From positions 93,634,704 through 93,698,703 of the forward strand of contig OX465582.1 in the NCBI GenBank assembly GCA_950022655.1: 64,000 nucleotides of DNA. The letters run 5' to 3'. Under the pieces are notes generated by a model. The model saw nothing but the letters and a program-made list of their open reading frames with translations, searched no databases and was not told the origin of the DNA. The translations under genes and the position numbers were made by a program. Of this stretch, positions 43,911 to 54,594 are shown one piece after another. This stretch comes from Alentia gelatinosa (taxonomy: Eukaryota; Annelida; Polychaeta; Phyllodocida; Polynoidae). How positions within the stretch are numbered: the stretch's first letter is position 1; every line of letters starts with the position of its first letter.

Positions 43911-44632
43911 GCAGGGAGGCAGGAAGGGAGGGGTGATGCAGGGAGGCAGGCAGACAGGCAGGCAGTCAGGAATTCAGGGAGGGAGGCAGGCAGGCGGTAG
44001 GCGGATCAAACCGGCAGGGAGGCAGGAAGGGAGGAGTGAGGCAGGGAGGCAGGCAGACAGGAATTCAGGCAGACAAGCAGGCAGGCAGGCAGGCAGGGAG
44101 ACAGGTAGGGAAGGATGCAGGCAAGCAGGCAAGCAGGCAGGCAGGCATGGAGAGAGGGAGGGAGGAAGGCAGGCAGCCAGGAAGGCAGGCAGGCGAGCAG
44201 GCAGCCAGGCAGGGAGGGAAGGAGGCAGGCGGTAGGCAGGGAGGGAGACAGGGAGGGAGGAAGGCAGGCAGGCATGGAGGCAGGCAGGCAGCCAGGCAGC
44301 CAGGAAGGCAGCCAGGCGAGCAGGCAGCCAGGCATGGAGGGAAGGAGGCAGGCGGTAGGCAGGGAGGGAGACAGGGAGGCAGGCAGGAGGCAGGCAAGCA
44401 GGCAGGCAGACAGGGAGGCAGGAAGGGAGGGTGGAGGAAGGGAGGCATGCAGACAGGCAGGCAGGCAGGGATTTAGGGAGGCAGGGAGGCAGGCAGAGAG
44501 ACAGGGAGGGAAGGATGCAGGTAAGCAGGCAGTGAGGCAGGAAGGGAGGGGGGAGGCAGGGAGGCAGGCAGACAGGCAGGCAGACAGGGATTCCGAGAGG
44601 GAGGCAGGCAGGCAAGCAAGCAGGCAGGCAGG

Positions 44633-44665
<33 letters not shown>

Positions 44666-45590
44666 AAGGATGCAGGCAGGTAGGCAGGTAGGCAGGCAGG
44701 AAGACAGGGAGGCAGCCAGGGAGGCAGGCAGGGAGGCAGGCAGCCAGGGAGGCAGGAAGGAAGGGTGGAGGCAGGGAGGCACGGAGGGAGGCAGGGCGTC
44801 AGCGAGGCAGGCAGGGAGACAGGGGGGAAGGATGCAGGCAAGCAGGCAGGTAGGCAGGCAGGCAGACAGGGAGGCAGGAAGGGAGGGTGGAGGCAGGGAG
44901 GCAGGCAGACAGGCAGGCAGGCAGGGATTTAGGGAGGCAGGGAGGCAGGCAGAGAGACAGGGAGGGAAGGATGCAGGTAAGCAGGCAGGGAGGCAGGAAG
45001 GGAGGGGGGAGGCAGGGAGGCAGGCAGACAGGCAGGCAGACAGGGAGTGAGAGAGGGAGGCAGGCAGGCAGGCAAGCAGGCAGGCAGGCAGGCAGGCAGG
45101 GAGATAGGGAGGGAAGGATGCAGGCAGATAGGCAGGTAGGCAGGCAGGCAGGGAGACAGGGAGGCAGGCAGGGAGGCAGGCTGGGAAGGATGCAGGCAGG
45201 TAGGCAGGTAGGCAGGTAGGCAGGCAGGCAGACAGGGAGGCAGGCCGGGAGGCAGGCACGGAGGGAGGCAGGGCGACAGAGAGGCAGGCACGGAGACAGG
45301 GAGGGAAGGATGCAGGCAAACAGGCAGGTAGGCAGGCAGGCAGGGAGACAGGGAGGCAGGCAGGGAGGCAGGCGGGGAGGCAGGCAAGTAGGCAAGCAGT
45401 AAGGGAGGCAAGAAGGAAGGGTGGAGGCAGGGAGGCAGCCAGACAGGCAGCCAGGCAGCTAGGCAGGCAGGCAGGCATGGAGACAGGGAGGGAGGGAGGA
45501 AGGCAGGCAGGCAGGCAAGCAGGCAGGCAGGCAGGCAGACAGGCATGCAGCCAGGCAGGGAGGAATGGAGACAGGCGGTAGGCAGACCAA
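43911..45590. repeat. (CAGG)n array, opposite orientation
   Basis: About 1.7 kb of CAGGCAGGCAGG with GGGAGGCAGG and CAGACAGG variants, the reverse complement of the CCTG array at 42925. Longer higher-order blocks repeat, for example GAGACAGGGAGGGAAGGATG about every 200-330 bp. It creates the longest open frame of the window (549 codons, minus strand, 44006-45655), which is not a gene. Confidence 0.95.
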
Positions 45591-45908
45591 ACCGGGCCCG
45601 GGACCAAACCGGGCCCGGGACCAAACCGGGCCCGTGACCAAACGATATCAAACATCCGGGCCCGGGATCAAACATCCGGGCCCGGGATCAAACATCCGGG
45701 CCCGGGATCAAACAGCCGGGCCCGGGATCAAACATCCGGGCCCGGGATCAAACAGCCGGGCCCGGGATCAAACAGCCGGGCCCGGGATCAAACAGCCGGG
45801 CCCGGGATCAAACAGCCGGGCCCGGGATCAAACAGCCGGGCCCGGGATCAAACAGCCGGGCCCGGGATCAAACAGCCGGGCCCGGGATCAAACAGCCGGG
45901 CCCGGGAT
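45586..45908. repeat. 17-bp then 20-bp CCGGGCCCGG tandem array
   Basis: Three 17-bp units ACCAAACCGGGCCCGGG are followed, from 45647, by 13 exact-length 20-bp units ATCAAACAKCCGGGCCCGGG (K is T in four of the first five units and G elsewhere). Homogeneity suggests recent expansion. Each unit contains a self-complementary CCGGGCCCGG. Confidence 0.95.
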
Positions 45909-45965
45909 CGTCCTGGGTTTAGTTGCAGATGTGCAGGCAGGCAGGCATGCAGGCAGGCAGGCAGG

Positions 45966-46003
45966 AGCGGGGGGGGGGGGGGGGGTGACGGGGGGGGGGG
46001 GGG
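45966..46003. repeat. Poly-G runs
   Basis: Two G runs of more than 12 separated by TGAC, immediately after a short CAGG stretch. They can form G-quadruplexes and are difficult to sequence, so the length may be unreliable. Confidence 0.9.
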
Positions 46004-46426
46004 CTCGTACACGCTGGGCACGTGATTGGATAAGTTTTGGGCGGTTCTTTGAAAAAATTTAAAACTACGACAACTCCTGACTTGTCCGGGGTTATCGTTC
46101 TTTGTTGCCACTTTCGTTCACTTTGGGAAGGGTCAAATTGTTTAAATGCAACACGAATTGTCTTACGAATTTACGAATTAACGAACGATAAATGTATGCG
46201 GGGTCGACTTGTCTTTATGCAACGCGACACTATGAAAGTTAACAACGAAACCACAACGTACGATAAAACAAGGAAAGGTTTTTATGCACCTCAATTTTTT
46301 GCATTTTGAAGATTAACGCTCGTTGCTGGTATATGACATTACAATTCGTTTTTTATGCATCACTAACGTTCGTTATACACTTTCGTTATGGTTTTATTGT
46401 TCGTTCCCGGTTTATGCAACACCCCC

Positions 46427-46938
46427 CAGGGGCCCGTTGAATAATCTAGGATCTTGCATAAAGATCCCTTCTGTACCTTCTGTACCAAGGGTAATCGTTT
46501 TATGATATTTAAGTTCGTTTGCTAAGACAGTATCTGTCATCCATAACATCGTCCATAAGTGTTGAGTTAGGCCCGGCGTCCACCTACTACGATAGAATCG
46601 TAGACCTCCCGATATGACACCGATATAAAATGTCAAAATCGGTGCCATATCGGGAAGGTGCAAAATCGTAGACATATGTCTAGACATGCCAATCCACCAC
46701 TCATTGTATGGGGTTTTTATCGATGTCTAATCGCAAAAACGTGGCCAACTGTCCCAATATTAGGTGAACTGCCAACGCGACTTTGATTTTTCATCGGGAG
46801 GTGCAACGTAGACCATATCAGAGGCATATCGCAGTAGGTGGACGCCGGGCCTAAAATTGACCAACATTGCCCCTGGCTGTCTATAGCATACAGAAAAGGG
46901 TCTTTATGTAGGATCCTAGATTAATCAACGGGCCCCTG
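46427..46938. mobile_element. MITE-L, complete copy hosting MITE-F
   Basis: CAGGGGCCCGTTGAATAATC at the left is mirrored by ATTAATCAACGGGCCCCTG at the right, followed inward by TAGGATC and ATAAAGATCCCTTCTGTA-type arms. MITE-F copy 2 (46570-46851) splits the middle. Fragments at 25868 and 49163 lack that insertion. A further L-like tip (GCTGAACAACGTAGACTCGT) abuts the right end. Confidence 0.8.
46570..46851. mobile_element. MITE-F, copy 2 (nested in L)
   Basis: GGCCCGGCGTCCACCTACTA to TAGGTGGACGCCGGGCC, flanked by TA on both sides. The interior matches copy 1 (17161-17433) throughout. Confidence 0.9.
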
Positions 46939-46984
46939 CTGAACAACGTAGACTCGTACTTGAAGACCACACAAAACAGCAGAT

Positions 46985-47035
46985 TCCATTCAGCCACACT
47001 AACTATGTCTCCCTATAATACGTTATCAGCCACAC
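46985..47035. repeat. Hairpin repeat W, half copy
   Basis: CAGATTCCATTCAGCCACAC then TAACTATGTCTCC matches one arm of the W hairpin at 19984-20107. Confidence 0.5.
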
Positions 47036-48199
47036 CAGTTTCAGGGTACAATTAAATTATCTGATCTTATTGGAAGACAACCCTAGAATGTGCTGTACTT
47101 GGATTACTTGGATTGGCCACCTGAAGTGTAGGGGGCTATCCAAAAAGTATGTAAGCAAAATCTCTTTTGGACACTCCACACCCATCCCAACCCCTACACC
47201 CACTCCTAATCCTGTACGCAATAGAACAAAAACGAGGCATACACAGAATTTTCAGAATTGTTGGCCCTCCCCCCGACCCTATCCCCAGTGCGTACGCACT
47301 TTACGGATGGCCTCCAGCTGGGTTAAACATTGTCATGATTTACACAAACCGATAACAAAATAGTCTGGCAGCAAGATTGGCGTCCAAAAATGGTATTGCA
47401 CTGGTCTCCTCTAAGATTTGGCCCCCACCGGGATTATCTTTTATCTTTAACCAAAAATAGACCCTAGTGAAGGAAAAATCTTAATAATGTGACGTTGAAA
47501 TTCAATGGCATTGGTTGATATGTAGCAAATACTGTTCTCCAAAAAGACATATCGTCCAGTATGACCAAAAATGAAAGATAAAGATTTAATGAATTATGTA
47601 ACACCACGTTAAAATAACGTAGAAACAAGCAGGTCCTTGTCAGAATCACCCCTGTAAATCATAATCGTAGTCTTTGGCTGATTATCGTTTCCGCGATGTG
47701 GGAACTCTGCTGGAGATTGCAGGTCACTTATACCCGCCACCTGGGGAGCGATCGAGAACTAACTGAGGGCCCCGCCACCTGCACGCCCACAGTGGCCGTC
47801 TGTGGTACTAATTCCCCGATCCACCTCTCCCATATACACGATTAATCATGAACATCATTTCTTGATAAGAAAGGAAAATACTTTGCAACATTTAGTCTTC
47901 CCCTGCCGCCTGATAGGCCCAGGAATCCCAGCAAAGGGGGATGGGGTAGGTGGAGGTTAGGCATAGGAGTCACAGACTGTGGCCAGTGTAGCTGGAACCC
48001 TGCATATCTCCCGTCACTCTAAAACTGCTCAGATCCTTGATCATGGACATTCTTTAAGAAATCAAACTACTTTGTGATATTTTCCAAGAATCGATTCTTA
48101 AAATAAAGGTGTAGAAATCGTAACAGCACTTTGAAAGTGCTATTCTCATAATTCAGTCTGTTTCCAATAGGATTGATATGTTTTTAATTATTCATTGAG
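47036..48199. other. Non-coding, nothing recognised
   Basis: A Pro/Thr-rich 97-codon frame (47070-47363) stems from a CCCATCCCAACCCCTACACC-like low-complexity patch. No exon signals or MITE ends are seen. Confidence 0.4.
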
Positions 48200-48830
48200 T
48201 AATAGCCAACACCAAAGACACTTCCCAGGGGTGTCCCCTATGTAGATTTTAAAGAGCTACGAGCCCACCAACGAGGCGTCTTGGCTTTTGTTGAACGATA
48301 GGTACCCATCTTTTACTTAGGCTCATATCTCATATCCTTCTGGACGATTCTTAGCTTTATTAAACATGACATACCCAAGGACAATCTTAACTGGTGTTTT
48401 CTGTATACATGATTTTAAATGGATTTATATGTGGGGCTTCTTACTGAATCTTGGCATTGAGCCAATGTATAACATGAACTTAGAGAAACATTGATTACTA
48501 AATTGGTTATAAATCATTATATCTACCCTACTATGTAATAATGGAAATAAAAAACACTTAATGAATCGAGTTCCTGATTAATATCTGTATGTTATTTTGC
48601 TGTTATGTTACAGGCTATCTAAGCCTGCCCTGGATTGGTTCAATCATAAAAATCAATACAAAGAAAAGGACATATTCTACCCGAGGGCAGGGTGATGAAA
48701 ACCAGCCAATTGTATATGGCTGACACTCACGCCCCTTTATTTGACCGCGTTTATACTCAAACTTATGCTGTAAAACTGTAAACATGTAAGGTCAATAAAG
48801 AAATTCTATAAAAAAAAACAAAAAAAAAAA
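48200..48830 (+). repeat. Retroposed 3' end with AATAAA and A-rich tail
   Basis: AATAAA at 48794-48799 is followed by an A-rich run (48810-48830). The sequence upstream does not contain a recognisable ORF. A genomic A tail after a poly(A) signal suggests a LINE 3' end or processed transcript; the 5' limit is uncertain. Confidence 0.4.
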
Positions 48831-49162
48831 CCTATCAGCCCGGGTAATGCCTGCAGGCACACACTGAAAAACACTGTAGGCACCATGAATCAGTATGTGT
48901 GGTATATATGTAACTAAGACAATACATATCAAATGCACCTGTTGAATAACTTCCGGTACCATTGCCATAAGAGCATCGTCCCCTGGGGGTATATCGTTAC
49001 ATATCTGTTGGACTTGAAATGTGGGCCTCCCGTTAAGAGGTCGGACTGAAAGTGTTAAGAGCCTTCTTATAACATTTCGTAGAATATGAAACATACCCCA
49101 GCTACTACATTTCTGAAGGTTGAATCTACGCGAAATTGATATCAGAACGTACAAAAGACAAT

Positions 49163-49400
49163 CAGCGGTCTGTTGAACAATGTAGGCTCGTACATGACGA
49201 TCCCTTTCTGTATGCTAACAAGACCCCGTGGAATTGTGGGAGGGGGGTTAAATATGTATTGCAATGAGAGTATACACCTGTGGGTGAGGCTATAGGGCGG
49301 TTTGCGTTTAAATATAAGGACAATATTCGCGGGGGACTATCTAAGTATAGGACCGATCTTAGAATGTCCATTAGTGTTTAACAAAGTTGACCCACATCTT
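49163..49400 (+). mobile_element. MITE-L, partial copy without F
   Basis: GTCTGTTGAACAATGTAGGC then TCGTACATGACGATCCCTTT and CTGTATGC match the L left end; GTCCATTAGTGTTTAACAAA then GTTGACCCACATCTTCC matches the centre and lacks the F insertion seen in 46427-46938. Confidence 0.55.
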
Positions 49401-50599
49401 CCAAACTCTCCTCCACATACAGACAAGTGTCCTATTGGGGGACATCCTCTGAGATCTCCTAGGTGTATCAAAGTAACATTTCTTTTACAAATTGTCATTA
49501 ACATTAGTAGCGTCATCGAGCACGCGATGTTTTTCAGACACAGTCGAGAGTCAGGTCAATCAATACATCAGAAAAATAACATGATCATTAATAAAGCACT
49601 TGTATCATTTTTCTGTTTCTTCGAAATAATAATCTTTTAGTAAATTTGCTTTCCATTATCATATTCATCTTTATCATTTCTATCTTCATCTCGAAAATTG
49701 ATTTTACGATACAAATAACATATCATATCAAGGTCATACGACCTGCATCTTACCAGTTTGATAATAATCAAATCTTACGGACGATTCTTGGTCGCTCAAC
49801 CTTTTTATCTCCTTTATTATGATCGTTTTTTTTACGTGGAAAAAAGATACAAAAAAAGCCTAAAAATAATTGTAACAGTACCAAACAAACCCAAACCAAG
49901 ACTGGAACAAAACACATGGACAAACAGGTCCCACAATCCCCGATAACACATAGAGGGACAATTAAGTTTTAAGTACTATGCTATTATATATCATGGTCAA
50001 GATCCTTTTGTTATGAAGATCTTCATAAGTTAAACCGATCCGCTTATTACATATTCTTTCATAACCATCCTAAACATCTCCCTATTTTCGATCTGCTGAC
50101 ATTCCTTTTTTCTCCTGGTTCCTCTATATAAGGGACTGTTCCTATAAATTTCCATCTTTGGTCTATCTAATTGTATATGTATTTTTTCGTAGAGCAGCCT
50201 TATTTATAAAATAATCCAGAGGTACTATATCTATTATGGTATCTAATGCAACACGGCAATGTTACAGGAAAAATATCTTAAAATTTAGTTAGCTTCGTTG
50301 ATAATTATAAATGATGAAATAAGTTACCAAAGCCCCCACTATATGGCACTACAGTTCTCCCCTCCCCAATAACACACAAATCTGTCTGGCAGCCTATATG
50401 TCCTTGCCCAAAATCGGATTTCCCTCCCTATGGAGGACACCATTTGTTAAACGGCAAAGGTCTCTTTTCCTAAGATAGGTTTTTGATTACTGGCGTGATC
50501 CTAGGAGGATTCTTCTGCTATGACCAAAACTTTTTAAACTGTGCCCAGGGGTTGGTTTGATATTGAACAAACGGTAATCAGAACCACAACAATACAGAA
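49401..50599. other. Non-coding, nothing recognised
   Basis: AT-rich; no ORF, palindrome or array stands out over 1.2 kb. Confidence 0.45.
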
Positions 50600-50883
50600 A
50601 AGCGTGGCGTCCACCTACTACGATATGGCTCTAATATGGTCTACAATGCACCTCCCGATAAAAAATCAAAATCGCGTCGGAAGGTCACCCAATAATGGGG
50701 CAGTTGACCATGTTTCTTCGATTAGGCACCAGAAAAAACCATTACGATGCATGGTGGATTGGCATGTCTGGACATATGTCTACGATTTTGCACCTTCCCG
50801 ATATGTCTCCGATATTCGCTTTTTGCATCGGTGCTATATTGGTATATCTAAATTTCTATCGTAGTAGGTGGACGCCAGGCCTA
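50600..50883. mobile_element. MITE-F, copy 3
   Basis: GTGGCGTCCACCTACTACGA left and ATCGTAGTAGGTGGACGCCA right. The interior is in reverse orientation relative to copies 1 and 2 (CGATGCATGGTGGATTGGCA, GATTTTGCACCTTCCCGATA). The left tip is slightly damaged. Confidence 0.8.
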
Positions 50884-51118
50884 AGCTTCACTGAGAAGAA
50901 CCATGTAGACACATATAATAGAGCGTCCGTATGATTTACGGTATGGCACAGAAAAAAAACCCTTATGATGCATGGTGGATTGGCATGTCTAGACAGATGT
51001 CTACGATTTTGCACCTTCTCCATGTCTCCCATATTTGTATTTTGTATCGGTGCCATATCGGTAGGTCTAAATTTCTATCGTAGTAGGTGGACGCCAGGCC
51101 TAAGCTTCACTGAGAAGA
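50681..51118 (+). repeat. 219-bp tandem duplication including half of MITE-F and its flank
   Basis: The right half of MITE-F copy 3 together with the non-MITE flank TAAGCTTCACTGAGAAGA is repeated 219 bp downstream (flank words end at 50899 and 51118). Because flank DNA is included, this arose by local duplication and not by a second insertion. Confidence 0.75.
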
Positions 51119-51590
51119 TTTTTTTTTTTTTTATTGTGGAGAATATTTCATTTTCAACTAGTCATGAAAATCATGTTTCAATGTGACTTGTAACTTCAGA
51201 ATGAGATATGAATTGTACAGGATATATACACACAACTATTCTAGCAGCCATAAAGAAACAGATATATTTCTAATTGATATAGGGTTGTCATGCACTGGTA
51301 AATTAATCTACCCTGTTTCTACAGATTTTTGAAATACATGTGTCACATCTCACCCATGGAATATTATTTCTTCTCCCCATTTTTTTTAATTTTTTTATTT
51401 TCATACAGGACAAAACACAACAAGACAATATGACAGACACATCAAAACAGTATTTGCAGTTAGTACTGCCCACCCCCCAAAGGTACACACTCCCCCCTAT
51501 TGGATTGTCTCCCACAGTTGAGCTAAATAATTAAATTTATGCATGCAACCTTCCTTCATATATACATATTTCTTTGTCTCTAATTTCCTC
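51119..51590. other. Non-coding, nothing recognised
   Basis: T-run at 51119-51131, otherwise AT-rich sequence without features. Confidence 0.4.
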
Positions 51591-51640
51591 TTCAGTTCCA
51601 CCATGAATGCCATAATATCCAAGTCATTTGCATAAATCCA

Positions 51641-51681
51641 TCACCTGAGGAAGCACATTGAACATGTGCGAAACGTCGTGA
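51641..51681 (+). ncRNA. Hammerhead-ribozyme-like motif in retroelement tail
   Basis: TCAC (stem I) is followed by CTGAGGA (51645-51651), an extra A, a perfect 6-bp stem II GCACAT / ATGTGC with loop TGAAC, then GAAA, CGTC and GTGA, which pairs with TCAC. This fits the CUGANGA...GAAA...GUC core of minimal type-I hammerheads, except for the extra A and a stem III without a loop (ACGT, possible only in a dimer). CTGAnGAAG...CGAAACGTCG tails are common in retroelements of invertebrates, and Penelope-like elements are known to carry hammerheads. Activity is not established. Confidence 0.35.
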
Positions 51682-52382
51682 CTAACTTTGATACCACCAT
51701 GTACACCAATTGTCATCTTGGCCAATAATAAGATCTGTCAACAAGAATTACTGTGTCTGGTTTTTTGTGAGTTTACCTTCATTTCATTTGCATAAAATAA
51801 TTTCTGCCGATGCACAAAGGATTTAGCTTGTAAAATTACATAATTGACCATCCTGGTTGAGGAGGCAACACCATATCTTCCAAATATAACCTCTTTTTTA
51901 GTAATCTTTAAGAAGTTGTCAGTAAGGAAGCGTATGATTTACTGATAAGAACTTGAGACATTCAGTCTGGAGATTTTGATGGAGACTTAGATTTAGTGAA
52001 TAACGGTAAAACTGCAGGTGTGAGTGCCATTACCACTCCTCTTTCAAATGAATCTGTTTTTACATTACCTAGGCCCAAATCAGAACACGCAAAGAAAAGC
52101 CCCAGTTACCGAGAATGAACCTCTGGGAAAGATTACCTGAATAGAAAACCCACAAAATCCTCCTTTAAACGCCTTGCGAGAAAGCTGATTAATTTATAGA
52201 ATTCAGTCCCAACCTTCTCCCATGTGGCTTCTAAAAGACAGTTTGAAATCAAACCACTTTTTTTGGTGTGAAGTTTCTTTATTGGGTCGAAACATATATA
52301 CATATAATAACATCCTTTCACACTTTTGGATAACAGACTCAACAAAGTGGCGACAGGCCTCAGCCTTTTTTTAAAGCTGGTC

Positions 52383-52778
52383 TTAACGGCCTAGCCGTGA
52401 CAGGCTTAGGGTGGTAAGAAAATGCAAATTATAAGCGCAAAGAATTGCTATCAATCCAGGTTGAACATGAAATTTTCCATAGCACATGATAAAATATTCT
52501 ATCAGCATAAAGCACAAATTGCATGAAATAACAGGAAGAGAACAAGTGCCAAGGCTAGAGCAGCCAATTTTACTTTTCATATTTGCTTTCGTTAAAGCTT
52601 TAAACATTCTTAATGACTCAGTTTTCCTAATAAAAGGGATTAGATCATTCCATGTTGTACCTCCATGATATTTTACAGATCGCTTATAAGCAGTGCAGGT
52701 CGGTCCATCAGTATAGATCACAGGGGCATCAAATCTTCTGTTATCATGTATCACATAACTAAAACTACCTTCCTTTAT
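52383..52778 (-). pseudogene. C-terminal relic of a LINE ORF2, copy 2
   Basis: The minus-strand frame reads EGSFSYVIHDNRRFDAPV and continues with TAYKRSVKYHGGTTWNDL then FIRKTESLRMFKALTKANM before running into non-homologous sequence. It shares RS-V-x-Y-x-G-x-x-WN-x-L and MFK-x-LTK-x-x-M with the relic at 12136-12354. A stop at 52779-52781 closes the frame upstream; no RT catalytic residues remain. Confidence 0.65.
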
Positions 52779-52893
52779 TTACCACACATCACCATCTCTA
52801 TCTCGTCTTTCTGTATGTTTTTGTTTTACCTGTTACTATTGATTCCTTTCATAAATCCATTAGAAAACTGACTCTTAAATTTGAGGATATCTC

Positions 52894-53048
52894 GATTTAT
52901 CCTACCCCTAATATAAAATCCCATAGGCTTAACATTGAGTTTCCGTATGCCACGCTGACTGGCATACAGAGTTTTATATGCCACTAGTGGCATACAGAAT
53001 TGTTATCACGTAATATTCCTTAATTGAGGAGTTGGGGTAGGATAAAAT
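52894..53048 (+). mobile_element. Hairpin module HP-B, copy 2
   Basis: GATTTATCCTACCCCTAATA to GGGGTAGGATAAAAT, more than 90% identical by eye to copy 1 at 27317. It is followed by the V left arm CGTTTTAATCTTAGCCAC at 53060-53077, after which V is truncated. Confidence 0.85.
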
Positions 53049-53084
53049 CAAAACCTGATTCGTTTTAATCTTAGCCACATACTG

Positions 53085-53872
53085 AGGCCACCTATACTTC
53101 TACCAACTCAAACGGGCGGGAGGCGGTAGGGGGAGAGGATATTTCCTCTCATATACGCCGGGTGTGAAATACATCCAAGACGCGTCCGTCTATAAGGCCT
53201 GGGCGTACATATATATACATATATATGAAAACAAGTCAATATTCAGCCAATACATGCACTTCCGCGATGGCATATATTTGAATAAAATAGTGGTTTTCGT
53301 GCAGTGATAGTACCTCACGTACGAATATGTACGTCCGTGTATAACTTGGGTATGATGGTAGACCACCGATTATGTATTGGCGAACTATATCCAATCAAAG
53401 AAAGTGTAGGCGCGTGTTATAGAATCCGTGTCAATGTCTGTGCTTGGTTGGAGATCGGGGTTTCCCGCCAAAAAGATACGAGCAGCAGCCTCGATCTGGT
53501 ACATGTGTGTACTTGAGAAGTATGTCAAGCTTCATTAGGAACGGCGTCGAGCAAACCCCAGCCACCGTACACTGCAGCCATGTACAGGGAGAGAGAAATA
53601 GATATACATGCGTATGTTTATATAGATATGAGCTGGAAAAGGTAAGGTGGTAATGTACAGTTTTCAGAGGTGATAAAGAGGGTTTTTGTGGTTGTATTTT
53701 TAAGCTTTTTCATTTGTTCCTCATGTTACATCGGTTTCTAAATACTCCGCAGAACCTCGACATATTTGTATGAGTTCATTTCCATTACAAAGACCTTCAA
53801 TCATGCACGGTGCTTGTGGTTGCTCTCCAATTTTTTGGGTTTTTTTTTCATAATTCTTATGAAACTATCTAT
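53085..53872. other. Non-coding, nothing recognised
   Basis: A small TATATACATATATATG palindrome lies at about 53208-53228. No gene signals. Confidence 0.4.
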
Positions 53873-54215
53873 CACTATACACCCATGCCGTATTTACTGT
53901 AAATACGCACAATTTCGCCATATAACGTAAAAGTACTGTACGGAACATTGCTCCGTACGGGAAAATACGGAACACCTTCCCATATACGTTGACTAAAATA
54001 TTAGTTGTTAGGCCAAAATGAATTAATGATTTTTCTTAATTTCAGGTACAATTGTAAATATAGAACGACCTACCCACACTTGTACACGCCACAAAACTCA
54101 AAAATAATTTACGGTTTGTATGGAACTCGAAATAAATGCCTCGTTCCGTACGAACCGTAAATACCATCTCGTTTTGTAGCTTGTATAGCATGGTCAGGTC
54201 GTTCTATATAAATAC
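53873..54215 (+). mobile_element. Two-module hairpin element HP-D, copy 5
   Basis: CACTATACACCCATGCCGTA start, module 1 hairpin GTACGGAACATTGCTCCGTAC-like, module 2 from AGAACGACCTACCCACACTT to GCATGGTCAGGTCGTTCTAT. Both modules are in the same order as copies 1-4. Confidence 0.8.
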
Positions 54216-54424
54216 TCATCCTTATAACTAATTTCGAAGTTGACAACCATTCTATGTTATTCCTTCTCTGTATCTATGTACATTCCTGTGTTCTCAGTTC
54301 CAGATTCAACAGAATCGGATGTAATATAGAATTATCTGAGGTGAACAGAAAAATAGTGCGTACAGAATGATAGAGAAATACTTAAAATGAACTCTTATTG
54401 GTAAGGCAATTGTCACGAAAAGAT

Positions 54425-54594
54425 GGATAATAAATACAATATTGACTGTTTTCAGATACAAGTGGCCGTATACTCTTCGAAATTAACCCTACATCAATTC
54501 CTTGCATGCGGCTGGACATAACTAAGCGTCAACTCCTCAAAGCATACGACCCCTTGTAGCTGAAACCAGTCAATGTTATGTATATGTCCCACCA
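54425..54594. mobile_element. Hairpin element HP-A, copy 9
   Basis: GATAATAAATACAATATTGA then CAGATACAAGTGGCCGTATA is mirrored by CATACGACCCCTTGTAGCTG then AAACCAGTCAATGTTATGTA. It runs directly into HP-C copy 2, a second kind of partner module. Confidence 0.7.

Larger units (their letters stand above)
42163..46430. mobile_element. TIR-bounded 4.3-kb block K containing a megasatellite
   Basis: GGTGTTGCATAAACCGGGAA with the outer CCTGGG (42163-42194) is repeated inverted at 46399-46430 as TTCCCGGTTTATGCAACACC then CCCCAGG. Just inside both ends are AACGAACGATAA-rich arms (42255-42330 and 46085-46390). Between them lie repeat AD copy 2, the 5' part of MITE I and the tandem arrays. The simplest reading is a MITE that received another insertion in which a simple repeat expanded. 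Confidence 0.55.

Noticed and set aside
44006..45655. 549-codon minus-strand open frame and its companions of 110-311 codons
   Set aside because: They are pure consequences of CCTG/CAGG tandem repeats, which leave all six frames open; no start context, composition or splice evidence.
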